Part shown: in pieces, positions 9,008 to 18,211 of the stretch
Layout: every line of letters begins with the position of its first letter
How positions within the stretch are numbered: the stretch's first letter is position 1
From: Comamonadaceae bacterium
GTDB lineage: Bacteria; Pseudomonadota; Gammaproteobacteria; Burkholderiales; Burkholderiaceae_C
Length of the DNA: 64,000 nt
Assembly: GCA_027490925.1 (NCBI GenBank)
Contig: JAIXXF010000003.1
Coordinates: 87,091 to 151,090 of the forward strand
Direction of reading: 5' to 3'
Translations under genes and position numbers: made by a program
Notes under the pieces: generated by a model
The model's input: the letters and a program-made list of their open reading frames with translations, nothing else
Databases searched by the model: none
What the model was told of the DNA's origin: nothing

Positions 9008-10038
9008 ACGGCGGAGTGTAAGGCGGTGCGGGCTTGGCTGACCAGCGACTCCATCATCAACCCCGGGTTGAACGGGTGGTCTACAGTGCGGGCGGTTGCC
9101 ATCAAGCCGCGCTGCCAGTCTGCCAGGCGGCGCCAGCTGGGCGGTTTGGGCAGTGCGGCGGCATCGAAGAAGCGCGGTACGGCGCCCGCCCGCACGGCGG
9201 CGAGGTCGTGCGCCAGTTTTTGCAACGCATCCACCAGCGCCGCAGCACCCCAGTCAGCGACCGCAGCCACATCGCCATGGGACATGGCTTTGGGGAAGAG
9301 TCGCCACTGCGTCAGGGTCATGCCGCTGTGGGCCAAGGCGAGGGCCTGTTCAGGGCGGCCCCCCGCTGCTTTCAACCAAACGTCGGCATCGCTCGCCCCG
9401 ACCCCCTTGGATGCCATCCAAGCCTGGGCTTCGGTCGCTTCTGGCCACGCCATGGGATGGCTCAGGCATCGGCTGCGAATGGTGGGTAGGAGGCGATGGA
9501 CAGCCTCAGTCGCAAGCACAAATCGAAGTGCACCGGGCGGCTCCTCCAGCGTCTTGAGCAATGCGTTGGCTGTGACGTGGTTCATGCGCTCTGCGGGAAA
9601 CACCAGGACCACCTTGCCCAGCCCTCTTGCGGCTGTGCGCTGTGCGAATTCGACCGTGTCGCGCATGCCTTCTACTCGGATTTCACGGCTGGGTTTGCGC
9701 TTTTTGTCGTCCAGTTCCTGCTGTGCCTTTTCACCCAACGGCCAATCCAGCGCTTGCATGACCGCTTCGGGCATCAGGACCTTGAGGTCGGGGTGGGTGT
9801 GGGCGCGAACCAAGTGACAGCTGGTGCAGTCGCCACAGGCTTGGCGGCCTGCACCCCCTTTCGCGCCTGCTGTACTCACCGGCTGCTCGCACAACCAAAG
9901 CGCCGCCAGTGCCTCTGCCAACGCATACTGGCCCAAGCCCGAAGGACCGTGCAGCAACAACGCCTGTCCACGCTGGGCGCCCAAACGGTCCAGTTGGCGT
10001 TGAATCCAGGGCGCGTCGGCCCCGACTGGTTCAGTCAT
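9004..10038 (-). CDS. holB: DNA polymerase III delta' subunit
   Basis: Clamp-loader subunit that with delta and tau/gamma loads the sliding clamp in replication. 344 residues. Seen: the AAA+ N-terminal block [14 protein letters not shown], which lacks the P-loop lysine as expected for this non-ATPase subunit, a zinc-binding cluster (CGDCTSCH with an upstream Cys), [20 protein letters not shown], and [19 protein letters not shown] with the SRC motif (IRSRC). It overlaps tmk upstream and pilZ downstream by 4 bases each, so translation in this operon is tightly coupled. Confidence 0.93.
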   Translation of the reverse strand: MTEPVGADAPWIQRQLDRLGAQRGQALLLHGPSGLGQYALAEALAALWLCEQPVSTAGAKGGAGRQACGDCTSCHLVRAHTHPDLKVLMPEAVMQALDWPLGEKAQQELDDKKRKPSREIRVEGMRDTVEFAQRTAARGLGKVVLVFPAERMNHVTANALLKTLEEPPGALRFVLATEAVHRLLPTIRSRCLSHPMAWPEATEAQAWMASKGVGASDADVWLKAAGGRPEQALALAHSGMTLTQWRLFPKAMSHGDVAAVADWGAAALVDALQKLAHDLAAVRAGAVPRFFDAAALPKPPSWRRLADWQRGLMATARTVDHPFNPGLMMESLVSQARTALHSAV

Positions 10039-10676
10039 GTGACCGCCCGGTGTTGCCGCAGGGCGTTCAGCACTTCGCCCCAGACCGCGTCAGGGGGCTG
10101 GTGGGCGTTGATCCTTGCGAAGCGACTGGGGTCCTCTTGGGCGCGAGCAGCGTAGCCTTGTGCGACACGTTCGAAGAAGGCTTGGGGTTGGGCCTCGAAT
10201 CGGTCGGGCTGGCGGGCGCTGGCCAAACGTTCAGCCGCCACTCCTGGGGGCAGGTCAAACCACAGCGTCAAATCAGGCTTTCTGAAAGAAGCAGCCTCTG
10301 GCCCTTGATTCTTTTGAATCAGCTGCTCCAAAAGCAATAGCGTCTCCAGGTTGAAACCACGCCCTGCCCCTTGGTATGCAAAGGTGGCGTCGGTGAAGCG
10401 GTCGCACAGCACGGCCTCGCCGCGCGCCAGTGCCGGCCCAATGACCTGCCCCAGGTGGTCTCGGCGCGCCGCGAAGATCAACAGCGCCTCGGTGAGCGGG
10501 TCCATGGCGTCGTTCAGCACCAGGGTGCGCAACTTCTCCGCCAAGGGGGTTCCCCCTGGCTCGCGGGTCAACGTGACGCGGCGTCCCGACGCTTTCAACG
10601 TCTCGGAGATGGCTGCGAGGTGGCTGGATTTGCCTGCCCCATCGATGCCTTCGAGGGTGATGAACAGCCCGCTCAT
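10035..10676 (-). CDS. tmk: Thymidylate kinase
   Basis: Phosphorylates dTMP to dTDP with ATP. 213 residues. P-loop [10 protein letters not shown] at about 9-18, the TREPGGT block, [18 protein letters not shown] and the PDLTLWFD strand are present. Between GRGF and PDLTL the protein has 25 residues against 17 in E. coli Tmk. This stretch is encoded by AT-richer DNA that carries a copy of the interspersed repeat (10282-10343). Part of the mltG-tmk-holB-pilZ-tatD operon: it starts 3 bases after mltG stops and overlaps holB by 4 bases. Confidence 0.94.
   Translation of the reverse strand: MSGLFITLEGIDGAGKSSHLAAISETLKASGRRVTLTREPGGTPLAEKLRTLVLNDAMDPLTEALLIFAARRDHLGQVIGPALARGEAVLCDRFTDATFAYQGAGRGFNLETLLLLEQLIQKNQGPEAASFRKPDLTLWFDLPPGVAAERLASARQPDRFEAQPQAFFERVAQGYAARAQEDPSRFARINAHQPPDAVWGEVLNALRQHRAVT
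10282..10343 (+). repeat. Interspersed repeat, copy 6 (inside tmk)
   Basis: Shows the same architecture and spacing as the other copies. The head has GCCTC before TGGCCCTTGA (10299-10308), then 16 bases, GCTCC at 10325-10329, six bases and AATAGCGT at 10336-10343. It is more diverged than copies 1-3. Its reverse complement is read as part of tmk, in the same codon phase as copy 5 inside selO. Low GC compared with the rest of tmk supports an inserted origin, but this is an eye alignment. Confidence 0.4.
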
Positions 10677-10679
10677 GCG

Positions 10680-11672
10680 TCAACGCCCCAGTTGGTATTT
10701 GGCCACCGCGCGGTTGTGCTCGGTCAGGTTGTTGCTGAACTGGCTGCTCCCATCGCCTCGGGCGACAAAATACAACGCCGAGGACTCGGCAGGCTGGGCG
10801 GCGGCCATCAGAGCGGCTTTGCTGGGCATGGCAATCGGGGTGGGTGGTAGCCCAGCACGGGTGTAGGTGTTGTACGGGGTATCGGTCAGTAGGTCTTTTT
10901 TCCGCAGGTTGCCGTCGAACGCATCGCCCAAACCGTAAATCACGGTCGGGTCGGTTTGCAGCAACATGCCAGTGCGCAAACGGTTGGTGAACACGCTGGC
11001 GATCAGGGGTCGCTCCCCTGCTTGCCCGGTTTCTTTCTCGACGATGCTGGCCAACACCAGCAGTTCTTGCGGTGACTTCAATGGCGTGTCAGGTCTTCTG
11101 GCGGACCACGCCGCAGCCAAGTGTTTGTCCATGGCGCGCGCCGCGCGCTGCAGCACCGCCACGTCGGAGCTGCCTTTGGCGTAGGTGTAGGTGTCGGGAA
11201 AAAACCGACCTTCGGCGTGCTGTCCCGGCAGCCCCAACTGTGCCATCAAGGCGTCTGGCGGGAGGTTTGCCGTGTCGGGCTTGAGCTGGTCCGCCGCAGC
11301 CAGGGCTGCGCGCACCTGCCGGATGTTCCACCCCTCAATCAGCGTCACAAACCTCAGAGCTTCCTCGCCGCGCACCAGCTTTTGAACCAGGCTGATTGGC
11401 GTGGTACCCGGCAGGAGCTCGTAGCTGCCGGCTTTGATGCGGCGGCTGTCTCCGGACCAACGGAACCACCAATACAAAAGATCGGGATTCACCTGAGCGC
11501 CGCTGTCGGCCACCTGACGTGCCACGCCTCGGGCGGTGACGCCTGGCTCGATCGACAGGTCCACCAAACGGCCCGTGACGATGGGGGTGTGCAGCCAAAC
11601 CGCGACTGCCCCCGCCAGTACACACAGCGTGAGCACCCCGGTCAGCACCAGCGCCAAGCACCACTTTCTCAC
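10680..11672 (-). CDS. mltG: Endolytic murein transglycosylase MltG (YceG-like)
   Basis: Inner-membrane enzyme that cuts nascent glycan strands and so sets their length. 330 residues from the GTG at 11672; earlier in-frame starts run antisense into ygfZ. One N-terminal membrane helix (about 5-27) is followed by a LysM-like region and the YceG domain. The catalytic Glu lies in LASIVEKETGQ, followed by FTNRLRTGMLLQTDPTVIYG and the C-terminal YNTYTRAGLPPTPIAMPSKAAL. First gene of the operon. It is divergent from ygfZ with only 46 bases between starts, as in many betaproteobacteria. Confidence 0.94.
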   Translation of the reverse strand: MRKWCLALVLTGVLTLCVLAGAVAVWLHTPIVTGRLVDLSIEPGVTARGVARQVADSGAQVNPDLLYWWFRWSGDSRRIKAGSYELLPGTTPISLVQKLVRGEEALRFVTLIEGWNIRQVRAALAAADQLKPDTANLPPDALMAQLGLPGQHAEGRFFPDTYTYAKGSSDVAVLQRAARAMDKHLAAAWSARRPDTPLKSPQELLVLASIVEKETGQAGERPLIASVFTNRLRTGMLLQTDPTVIYGLGDAFDGNLRKKDLLTDTPYNTYTRAGLPPTPIAMPSKAALMAAAQPAESSALYFVARGDGSSQFSNNLTEHNRAVAKYQLGR

Positions 11673-11718
11673 GACCGTTTTCCCTGTGTGTTTTTGCAGC
11701 GCCGATGATAATTCAGCG

Positions 11719-12654
11719 ATGAACAGCCCTAACGACACCACACTGGCCGACCACCTGAATGGCGTTGCCCGCTTGAGCGACTGGGGCGTGATCCGAGCCC
11801 AGGGCGAGGACGCCGCCAAGTTTTTACATGGTCAACTGACTCAAGATGTGGTGCTGTTGGGCTTGAACGAAGCCCGACTGGCGGCGTTCTGCTCCGCCAA
11901 AGGCCGGATGCTGGCCAGTTTCAGCGTCTTCAAACGAGCGAACGACGACATTGTTCTGATTTGCGCCCAAGACATCTTGACCGCTACGCTGAAGCGCCTT
12001 TCCATGTTTGTGCTGCGGGCCAAGGTCAAGCTGACGGACGCGAGCAACGACTGGCAGATTGACGGCCTGTTGGGAGACGCGGTGTCGGCCAACCTTGGGC
12101 CAGCGGCAGCAGGCGCCAAAGTGGACTTGGGCGACGCCACTGGCCTTCTGCTGCCGCCGGCTGGCACCGTGGCTCGGGCCTTGTACCTGGCCCCTGCGGG
12201 AGCGCCGCCTTTGGGCGCAGTGTCGACTGAAGCACTGTGGCGGTGGGGGACAGTGCGCAGCGGCGTCGTGCCCATCACCGCACCGGTTGTGGACGCCTAT
12301 GTGCCGCAAATGCTGAACTACGAGTCCGTCGGCGGGGTGAATTTTCAAAAAGGCTGCTACCCCGGACAAGAGGTGGTGGCCCGCAGCCAGTTCCGCGGAA
12401 CGCTCAAGCGCCGGGGCTACATCGCCCACGCGGACGCCGCGCTGACCGCTGGGCTGGAGGTCTTTCACGACAGCGACCCGACCCAGCCGTGCGGCAGCGT
12501 AGCCTACGCTGCGCCATCGCCCACGGGCGGCTGCGACGCGGTGGTGTCTCTGCAAACCGCTGCCGTGGTGGGTGGCCAACTCAGTGCCGGCACCGCCGGT
12601 GGACCAGTGCTGACCCTGCTGCCACTGCCCTACGCATTGCGGGACGACATCTGA
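11719..12654 (+). CDS. ygfZ: Folate-binding protein YgfZ (Fe-S cluster assembly / tRNA modification)
   Basis: 311 residues from the ATG at 11719 (MNSPNDTT); a farther upstream frame start overlaps mltG and is rejected. The GcvT-fold protein uses tetrahydrofolate in maintenance of iron-sulfur enzymes such as MiaB. The signature is FQKGCYPGQEVVAR, with the conserved Cys of the K-G-C-Y-x-G-Q-E motif. N-terminal RAQGEDAAKFLHGQLTQDV and FCSAKGRMLASF blocks also fit. Shares a short divergent promoter region with mltG. An NRDE gene follows 19 bases downstream and is probably co-transcribed. Confidence 0.94.
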   Translation: MNSPNDTTLADHLNGVARLSDWGVIRAQGEDAAKFLHGQLTQDVVLLGLNEARLAAFCSAKGRMLASFSVFKRANDDIVLICAQDILTATLKRLSMFVLRAKVKLTDASNDWQIDGLLGDAVSANLGPAAAGAKVDLGDATGLLLPPAGTVARALYLAPAGAPPLGAVSTEALWRWGTVRSGVVPITAPVVDAYVPQMLNYESVGGVNFQKGCYPGQEVVARSQFRGTLKRRGYIAHADAALTAGLEVFHDSDPTQPCGSVAYAAPSPTGGCDAVVSLQTAAVVGGQLSAGTAGGPVLTLLPLPYALRDDI

Positions 12655-12673
12655 GCGCGGGTCTGGAGCCACC

Positions 12674-13573
12674 ATGTGTTTGATCGCACTGGCCCTCGGG
12701 GTGCATCCGCGCTGGCCGTTGGTGATCGCGTCCAACCGCGACGAATACCTGACACGGCCCACCGACCCGCTGGCCACTTGGTCCACCCCGTCAGGCCAGA
12801 CTGTGTTTGGCGGACGTGACCTCCAGGACGGGGGCACGTGGTTCGGCCTGACGCCACAGGGCCGTGTGGCTTTGCTCACCAATGAACGGCGAGGCAGTGC
12901 CCGCTCGGGTCCCAAAAGCCGTGGGGAGCTCGTGACGCGGTGGCTGGAAAGCGACCTGGACGCGGTCGCCTTTGCGGCCACGCTGAGGCCGGGCGACTAC
13001 GCGGGCTTCAACCTGCTTGTGGGAGACCAGGTCAGAGGGGCCTGGCACTGCCTGGCGCCCGGCGAAGTGAAAGACGCGGTCGATGGTGTGGCGGTATCCC
13101 CTGTGTCGCCCGGCGTTCATGGCTTGTCCAACGCTCGTCTGAACACACCGTGGCCCAAAACCGCGGCGTTGACCCAGTCAATGGTTACGGCGCTGGACCG
13201 CAGTCAACACGCCGAAGAGCTCCAGCAAGCGCTGTTTCAGGCATTGAACAACCGGACGCGCTACCCCGTCGATCAATTACCGCAGACCGGCGTGCCGATC
13301 GACATGGAATGGGGTTTGTCAAGTGTTTGGGTGGACCTGCCTGAGCGCAACTACGGCACGCGGTCCAGCGCGGTGCTGGTGGCGGAGGCTGCGGCGGGCG
13401 CACAAGCGGTCACAGTGTGGGAACACACCCACCGCACCAGCCCGCCGCGGGTCGCCAAGCTACAAACCCAGTGGGCCGCTGCGGCGGAAGGTCAACGGCT
13501 CAGTGCCAGTGCCATCGCCACATGCGGAATGCCCGCTTCGTCGAACGTGGCGCCTTCGGCAACAAATCCCTGA
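12674..13573 (+). CDS. NRDE family protein (TANGO2-like)
   Basis: 299 residues. Opens with MCLIALAL and VIASNRDEYLTRPT, the Asn-Arg-Asp-Glu signature, then GGRDLQDGGTWFGLTPQGRVALLTN, typical of the family. Human TANGO2 is linked to heme and lipid handling; bacterial function is unclear. The family core ends near residue 270. The last 27 codons or so lie antisense over the 3' end of the convergent thioesterase-GNAT gene (82-base overlap), suggesting the original stop was lost. Probably in one transcript with ygfZ. Confidence 0.9.
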   Translation: MCLIALALGVHPRWPLVIASNRDEYLTRPTDPLATWSTPSGQTVFGGRDLQDGGTWFGLTPQGRVALLTNERRGSARSGPKSRGELVTRWLESDLDAVAFAATLRPGDYAGFNLLVGDQVRGAWHCLAPGEVKDAVDGVAVSPVSPGVHGLSNARLNTPWPKTAALTQSMVTALDRSQHAEELQQALFQALNNRTRYPVDQLPQTGVPIDMEWGLSSVWVDLPERNYGTRSSAVLVAEAAAGAQAVTVWEHTHRTSPPRVAKLQTQWAAAAEGQRLSASAIATCGMPASSNVAPSATNP

Positions 13574-14355
13574 CGGCGGTAGAACGTCTCGGCGCTGCAC
13601 TGCGCGTGCAGCTGCAAGGTGTGGTCACCCCGCGATTTCGCTTCGGTCACCAACGCTTGCAGCACCTGGTGCCCAAAGCCGCCACCGCGCAGCATCCGAT
13701 TCACCGCCATTCGTCCGACCTTGGACACGCCGCCTGAGGAGGCCAACAACCGGCCGGTTGCGATCGGCACGCCAAGCCGGTTGCAGCAGACCAGGTGCAG
13801 GGCCGTCGCGTCGTGCTCGTCCCACTCCAGATCCTCCGGTACACCTTGTTCTTGTACGAAAACCGCGACCCGCAGTGGTGCGGCGAGTGCCTGCAAATCC
13901 GTCCACGGTCCAAGGGTCAAGGTGGTGACAGGCTCACCGCGCTCAAAGCCCAACATCGTTTGTCGCAACACATCGGGCACCGGCTGCGACGTTTGCGTTG
14001 CTGGGTTGGCGTACACGTAGACCAGCTCCCCCGTGACCAACAGCGTCTCGCCGCGAAAGATCGCGCCTTGGAAAGTCAGTGAAGAACTGCCGATGCGGGC
14101 GCACCGCATGCCGATGTCCAGTTGGTCGTCGTACCGGGCCGATGCGTGGTATTCCAACCCCGCTTTCTTCACATACAGGTCGCCGCCCAGCTGGCGCATG
14201 GTCGATTCATAGGGCAGCGCCAACGCCCGCCAGTAATCGCCCACCGCAGTGTCGAAGTACATCAAGTAGTGGCTGTTGAACACGATCTTTTGCATGTCCA
14301 CCTCGGCCCAACGCACCCTGAGCCGGTGGAAGAATCGAAAGTCATGGCGGTTCAC
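13492..14355 (-). CDS. Fusion: 4HBT (YbgC-like) acyl-CoA thioesterase + GNAT acetyltransferase
   Basis: 287 residues from the GTG at 14355, which overlaps the upstream hydrolase stop (GTGA). Residues about 5-140 are a hotdog thioesterase: FFHRLRVRWAEVDMQKIVFNSHYLMYFD carries the catalytic Asp region, and YDDQLDIGMRCARIGSSS fits YbgC/FadM enzymes. Residues about 150-287 are a GNAT domain of ElaA type (LRVAVFVQEQGVPEDLEWDEHD, GRLLAS, KVGRMAVNRMLRGGGFGHQVL, FYRRQGFVAEG). The two activities may act on related acyl-CoA substrates. I infer coupling from the fusion only. Last gene of the TRAP operon region. Confidence 0.87.
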   Translation of the reverse strand: MNRHDFRFFHRLRVRWAEVDMQKIVFNSHYLMYFDTAVGDYWRALALPYESTMRQLGGDLYVKKAGLEYHASARYDDQLDIGMRCARIGSSSLTFQGAIFRGETLLVTGELVYVYANPATQTSQPVPDVLRQTMLGFERGEPVTTLTLGPWTDLQALAAPLRVAVFVQEQGVPEDLEWDEHDATALHLVCCNRLGVPIATGRLLASSGGVSKVGRMAVNRMLRGGGFGHQVLQALVTEAKSRGDHTLQLHAQCSAETFYRRQGFVAEGATFDEAGIPHVAMALALSR

Positions 14356-15308
14356 GGTGGGCCTCCAGGGGCCATGCCGAAGGCCCGTTGCAGCGCCGCG
14401 GCCGCATCCCCATGTGCTTGGTTGGCTTCGGTCACAGCACGGCCCATTTTGATGAATTCGTGCACCACCCCGCGGTAAATCTCCAGATCGACAGGCACGC
14501 CTGCTGCACGCAGCTTGTCGCCGTACAGCAGGCCCTCGTCCACCAGTGGGTCGAGCTCGGCCAGGCCGATCCATGCAGGGGCCACACCATCGAGATCGGG
14601 CGCATTTAGCGGCGCGAAGCGCCAGTCGCTGCGTTGTTCGACCGGGATGTATTGGTTGAAGAAGTAGTCAATGTGCGGTTGCTCCAGCACCAGCCCCTTG
14701 GCGAAGCGCTGGTGCGACGGCGTGTCTTGGTGCGCGCAGGTGCCAGGGTAGAACAGCAGCTGCAGCGCCAAGGACAGGCCCTTGTCCCGTGCCAGTATGG
14801 CGCACACCGCCGCCAGCGTGCCGCCTGCGCTGTCTCCTCCCACGGCCACTGGGCCAGGTGCCAGGCCCCAATCGTTGGCGTGTTGGGCGGCGTGACACAC
14901 CGCGGTCCAAGCATCGTCGACCGCCGTGGGAAAGCGGTGCTCTGGTGCCAATCGGTAGCCGACCGACAGCACCGCACAGTGCGCGCGCTGCGCCAGAGTT
15001 CGACACAGTGTGTCGTGGGTGGCCACGCTGCCGACCGTGAAGCCGCCGCCGTGGAAGTACACCAACAGTGGCAGGCGTTCATGCGTGGGCGCCACCAAGC
15101 GCACTGGAATCGGCGCACCATCGTTGCCGTTGAGGTGGAAGTCCTCCGATCTCGCCACGGCGGGCGCAGGCAGGTCCAACACACCGGCGCCCGCTTCGTA
15201 GGCCGAGCGCGCTTGCGCCGGTAGCAGGCTGTGTAACGGGGGGTGACCAGCCCGTGCCATGCGCTCCAACACACTGCGCATGGCGGGCGTAAGAGGGTGG
15301 GGATTCAT
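14352..15308 (-). CDS. Alpha/beta hydrolase (HSL/acetyl-esterase type)
   Basis: 318 residues. Hormone-sensitive-lipase subfamily: the oxyanion block YFHGGGFTVGS, the nucleophile elbow VGGDSAGGTLA, a C-terminal acid in AELDPLVDEGLLYGDKLRAAGVPVDL and the catalytic His in YRGVVHEFIKMG. It hydrolyses esters of short acyl chains in the family; the exact substrate is unknown. It overlaps the thioesterase-GNAT gene by 4 bases and follows the TetR gene by 57 bases. All read on the minus strand with the TRAP genes, so it may process what the transporter brings in. Confidence 0.9.
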   Translation of the reverse strand: MNPHPLTPAMRSVLERMARAGHPPLHSLLPAQARSAYEAGAGVLDLPAPAVARSEDFHLNGNDGAPIPVRLVAPTHERLPLLVYFHGGGFTVGSVATHDTLCRTLAQRAHCAVLSVGYRLAPEHRFPTAVDDAWTAVCHAAQHANDWGLAPGPVAVGGDSAGGTLAAVCAILARDKGLSLALQLLFYPGTCAHQDTPSHQRFAKGLVLEQPHIDYFFNQYIPVEQRSDWRFAPLNAPDLDGVAPAWIGLAELDPLVDEGLLYGDKLRAAGVPVDLEIYRGVVHEFIKMGRAVTEANQAHGDAAAALQRAFGMAPGGPP

Positions 15309-15365
15309 GGCCAGTTTACCTTCATAGAGGGATGGGACCCGCGGGGCGGCCGCGAATCTTGACCG

Positions 15366-16016
15366 TTACTCAAGCACCGGCAGCGGGGGCAAGTCGGCCG
15401 CCGAGATGTTTTGGGCCTCGGCCGCGGGCACACCCATGGCCCGGAGCACGAATTCGGCCGCGTCGGTGCCTGCGTCACGCCAGGTTTTATGCCCTTCTTG
15501 CACCATGCGCATGGCCGAGAGCACGGTCCCCCCCACCATGGCCAGCACCGACGGAAGTTGTTCGCTGCGGAAGGTGTAGCGTTCGGCTTCCAGGCCCAGG
15601 ACGACGTCGTTCAGGGGCAGGCCGATCAACAAGGCCTCAAACGACGGCGTGGACAGCGCGTAGCGCATCATGAATTTGCCCCAATAAGGCTCCTCATGCG
15701 AGCGGCGAATGAACGCTCGCATGGACATTGCCAAGCGGCGTTCCGGCGCGGTCACGCCGCTCAGCGCCAGGCCGAGCCTTACACCCATTTCGGCGATGAC
15801 GTGGGCTGACACATCGGTGAACAGGGTGCGCAGGTCACCGATGTTGTTGTAGATGGTCCCCCGCGCCACCCCGGCGATGGCAGCGAGCTCGCTCACGTTG
15901 AGCTCAGGGTCGCCGTGCTCCGAGAACACCTGCATGGCCGCCCTGTAGATACGGGCCTTGCGGGGGTTCAGCGCCACCGTCTCGGCAGCGGTGGGAACCA
16001 CGGCGGTGGTGTTCAT
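15366..16016 (-). CDS. TetR family transcriptional regulator
   Basis: 216 residues from the ATG at 16016 (MNTTAVV). The N-terminal HTH shows RKARIYRAAMQVFSEHG and ELAAIAGVARGTIYNNIGDLRTLF, the classical TetR recognition helix. The C-terminal ligand domain is not assigned. It lies 14 bases after the TRAP permease stop and is co-directional, so it probably controls its own operon. The palindrome at 20612-20631 upstream of the first operon gene has the size and symmetry of a TetR operator. Confidence 0.9.
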   Translation of the reverse strand: MNTTAVVPTAAETVALNPRKARIYRAAMQVFSEHGDPELNVSELAAIAGVARGTIYNNIGDLRTLFTDVSAHVIAEMGVRLGLALSGVTAPERRLAMSMRAFIRRSHEEPYWGKFMMRYALSTPSFEALLIGLPLNDVVLGLEAERYTFRSEQLPSVLAMVGGTVLSAMRMVQEGHKTWRDAGTDAAEFVLRAMGVPAAEAQNISAADLPPLPVLE

Positions 16017-16030
16017 GGACTTGCCGGATC

Positions 16031-18211
16031 TCAAGGACTTGCGAACATCTGGCGTACCGGCTCCAGCCACTCAAACTGCATGACGGCAAGAGGCAGGAAC
16101 GACACGATCAACAATCCCAAAGTCATTACGACCACAGGCAGTATCCAGCGCTCATAGCGGTGGTAGAAGCCCAGTTGGCGCACCTCTGCGTCTGCAGCAT
16201 CCATTTCGGCTTCGCCCACAACCTGGCGGGTGAGCAACTGGTTCAAGGCCACTGGCGGCGACAGGTAGCCCAGTTCGAACGCCACCAAGACCACCATCCA
16301 GAAGTGAACCGGGTCAATTCCGTTGTTGTAGGCGATGGGTGCGAGGGTGCTGGACACCAAGATCACGGCCCCAAACGGGTCCATCACCATGCCGACGAAC
16401 ACCAATACAAAAAGGAGGAAGGCCATCGCCAGCCAGGCGCTGGGGAATTCCAGCGGCACCAGGCTCATGACCTCGGACCGTTCAATGACGCCGCCGACCG
16501 CCAGCGACAAGGCCATCAACGTGATCAGTGCCCCGGTATGCCCGATCGTTTCGTTCGAGGCCGCGCGGACCGCAGGTTCCAGGCGCAGGCTGGTGGTGGG
16601 TGGGTGGGCGCCGCTCGCCGCCGAGGGGGAAACAGGTTGCACCAAGCTGGGGTCAGGGGTGGTTCGCTTGCGGTTGATCCACTTCTCCAAAATCAGCAGC
16701 AGCAGCATCATGACCGGCATGATGGTGGGGGCGCTGATTTCGTTCAGGCTGGTATCCAAGGCCACGTCGTAGAACAACACCAAGGCCACCGCCAGGGCCG
16801 CATAGGGCAACACGTGGACGCTTTCTCGCAGCATCGCGCGGATGGCGACCATCGGCACCTCGACCTGCTCGCGTTCGGTTCGGCGCAATTGGGAGAGCAG
16901 AAAGAACAGCGAGGACGTCAGGAAGAAAACAAACAGGCCCCAGTGGTAGAGCTGGGCGGTGGTGACCTGCTTATTCAGCATGGCGATCAGCACCACCAGC
17001 AGGCACGGCCGCAGCACAACGCCCAGGGAACCAGACATCGCAGTGGCGGCCAGCGCGAACTGCCGTGTGCCACCGGCGTGCAACACCTCGCGGTAGATGA
17101 TGGCACCGGCGGCGATCACAAAAATGCCTGATGCGCCTGTGTAAGCGGTGGGCAGGGCGGCCGCCAAAAGGATGATGTAGGTCAGCAATTCTGGCGACAG
17201 ACGCCATGGCCTCAGCAGGTTCAGGAAGCGGTCCACGATGTCGGTTTGCTTCAGCAACATGCCGGCAAAAATGAACAATGCCAAGTTCAAGAAGATCGCT
17301 GGCAACTCCATCAACTGGTTGATGTAGATGGCTTGCCCCGACGGGTGGCCGTTGGCCAAGAAGTAAACGCCTGAGGAAATGCCCATGTAAGCAAACAACG
17401 GCACCGACAGCAATGCGAGCCCCCAACTGCCAACGCCTTCAGCGGGTTGCGGTCGAATCAGGCGATAGGCCGAAATCGCCAACAGGCTGGCGAACAACAG
17501 GCACCACAACAGGTGCAGCAAGGGATTCTCGACCTCCAAGCCGGTGGCGCTTGTGATTTGGTAGTACCGCACGCAAGAAAACAGCAGTAGCGCCGAGGCC
17601 GCAGCGGTTGTCAAGTTGGTGACCAAGTGGTCACGCGCCGAGCGCGCCGGGCGGATGCTGATGTGGTGGTTACCCAGTGTGGTGGTGATGGCGGCGATGG
17701 CGAACATCACTAACAAAATCAGCGGGCGGTTGTCGGTCCCGATCTCAAAGAGCGCGAAGAACCCGGTTTCGATTGCACGGAAAAACCGCACGCCGGGTGT
17801 GATGTCGTTGGACACCCGCTCGTAGAAGGCGTGCTTCATGCGGCACTCTTCGCGAGCGGCTTCCAGTGCCGCGCGTTGGTCCCCTGCGGACTGGGGCTTG
17901 TCACCGAACAGCGCGTCGATCGAATCGGCAGCGGGCGCAGCAGGCGCGGGGCTGGCCTTCAACAACGCGTCGATGTCGGGGTCTCGGTCACACGAGGGGC
18001 GCACCGGGTCGGCCCGCAGCATGAAATACTGGATCTGCTCGCTGGGCTTGCCGAACATGGCCTCCCCCAGATGCAGCATGCGCCCATGCAGCATTTCGCC
18101 TGTGCTGATGACCAGCGTCAGCACCAGCAGACAAAACACCGGCAGGCTAGACAGCCATTCAAGCGGCGTGCGGTTCAAAAAACCGCGGGTCCCGGTCTCG
18201 CCCAAGCTCAT
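16031..18211 (-). CDS. TRAP transporter permease, fused small and large membrane subunits
   Basis: 726 residues from the ATG at 18211, whose ATGA overlaps the stop of the binding-protein gene; a GTG at 18217 is also possible. Tripartite ATP-independent periplasmic transporters use a sodium gradient to take up organic acids. The first half has an unusual soluble insert (about residues 50-130, rich in Asp, Ala and Pro) after the first helix. The second half has the DctM features YTGASGIFVIAAGAIIY and a long series of helices ending near the C-terminus with YLSPPVALNQLL. Substrate unknown. Confidence 0.88.
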   Translation of the reverse strand: MSLGETGTRGFLNRTPLEWLSSLPVFCLLVLTLVISTGEMLHGRMLHLGEAMFGKPSEQIQYFMLRADPVRPSCDRDPDIDALLKASPAPAAPAADSIDALFGDKPQSAGDQRAALEAAREECRMKHAFYERVSNDITPGVRFFRAIETGFFALFEIGTDNRPLILLVMFAIAAITTTLGNHHISIRPARSARDHLVTNLTTAAASALLLFSCVRYYQITSATGLEVENPLLHLLWCLLFASLLAISAYRLIRPQPAEGVGSWGLALLSVPLFAYMGISSGVYFLANGHPSGQAIYINQLMELPAIFLNLALFIFAGMLLKQTDIVDRFLNLLRPWRLSPELLTYIILLAAALPTAYTGASGIFVIAAGAIIYREVLHAGGTRQFALAATAMSGSLGVVLRPCLLVVLIAMLNKQVTTAQLYHWGLFVFFLTSSLFFLLSQLRRTEREQVEVPMVAIRAMLRESVHVLPYAALAVALVLFYDVALDTSLNEISAPTIMPVMMLLLLILEKWINRKRTTPDPSLVQPVSPSAASGAHPPTTSLRLEPAVRAASNETIGHTGALITLMALSLAVGGVIERSEVMSLVPLEFPSAWLAMAFLLFVLVFVGMVMDPFGAVILVSSTLAPIAYNNGIDPVHFWMVVLVAFELGYLSPPVALNQLLTRQVVGEAEMDAADAEVRQLGFYHRYERWILPVVVMTLGLLIVSFLPLAVMQFEWLEPVRQMFASP

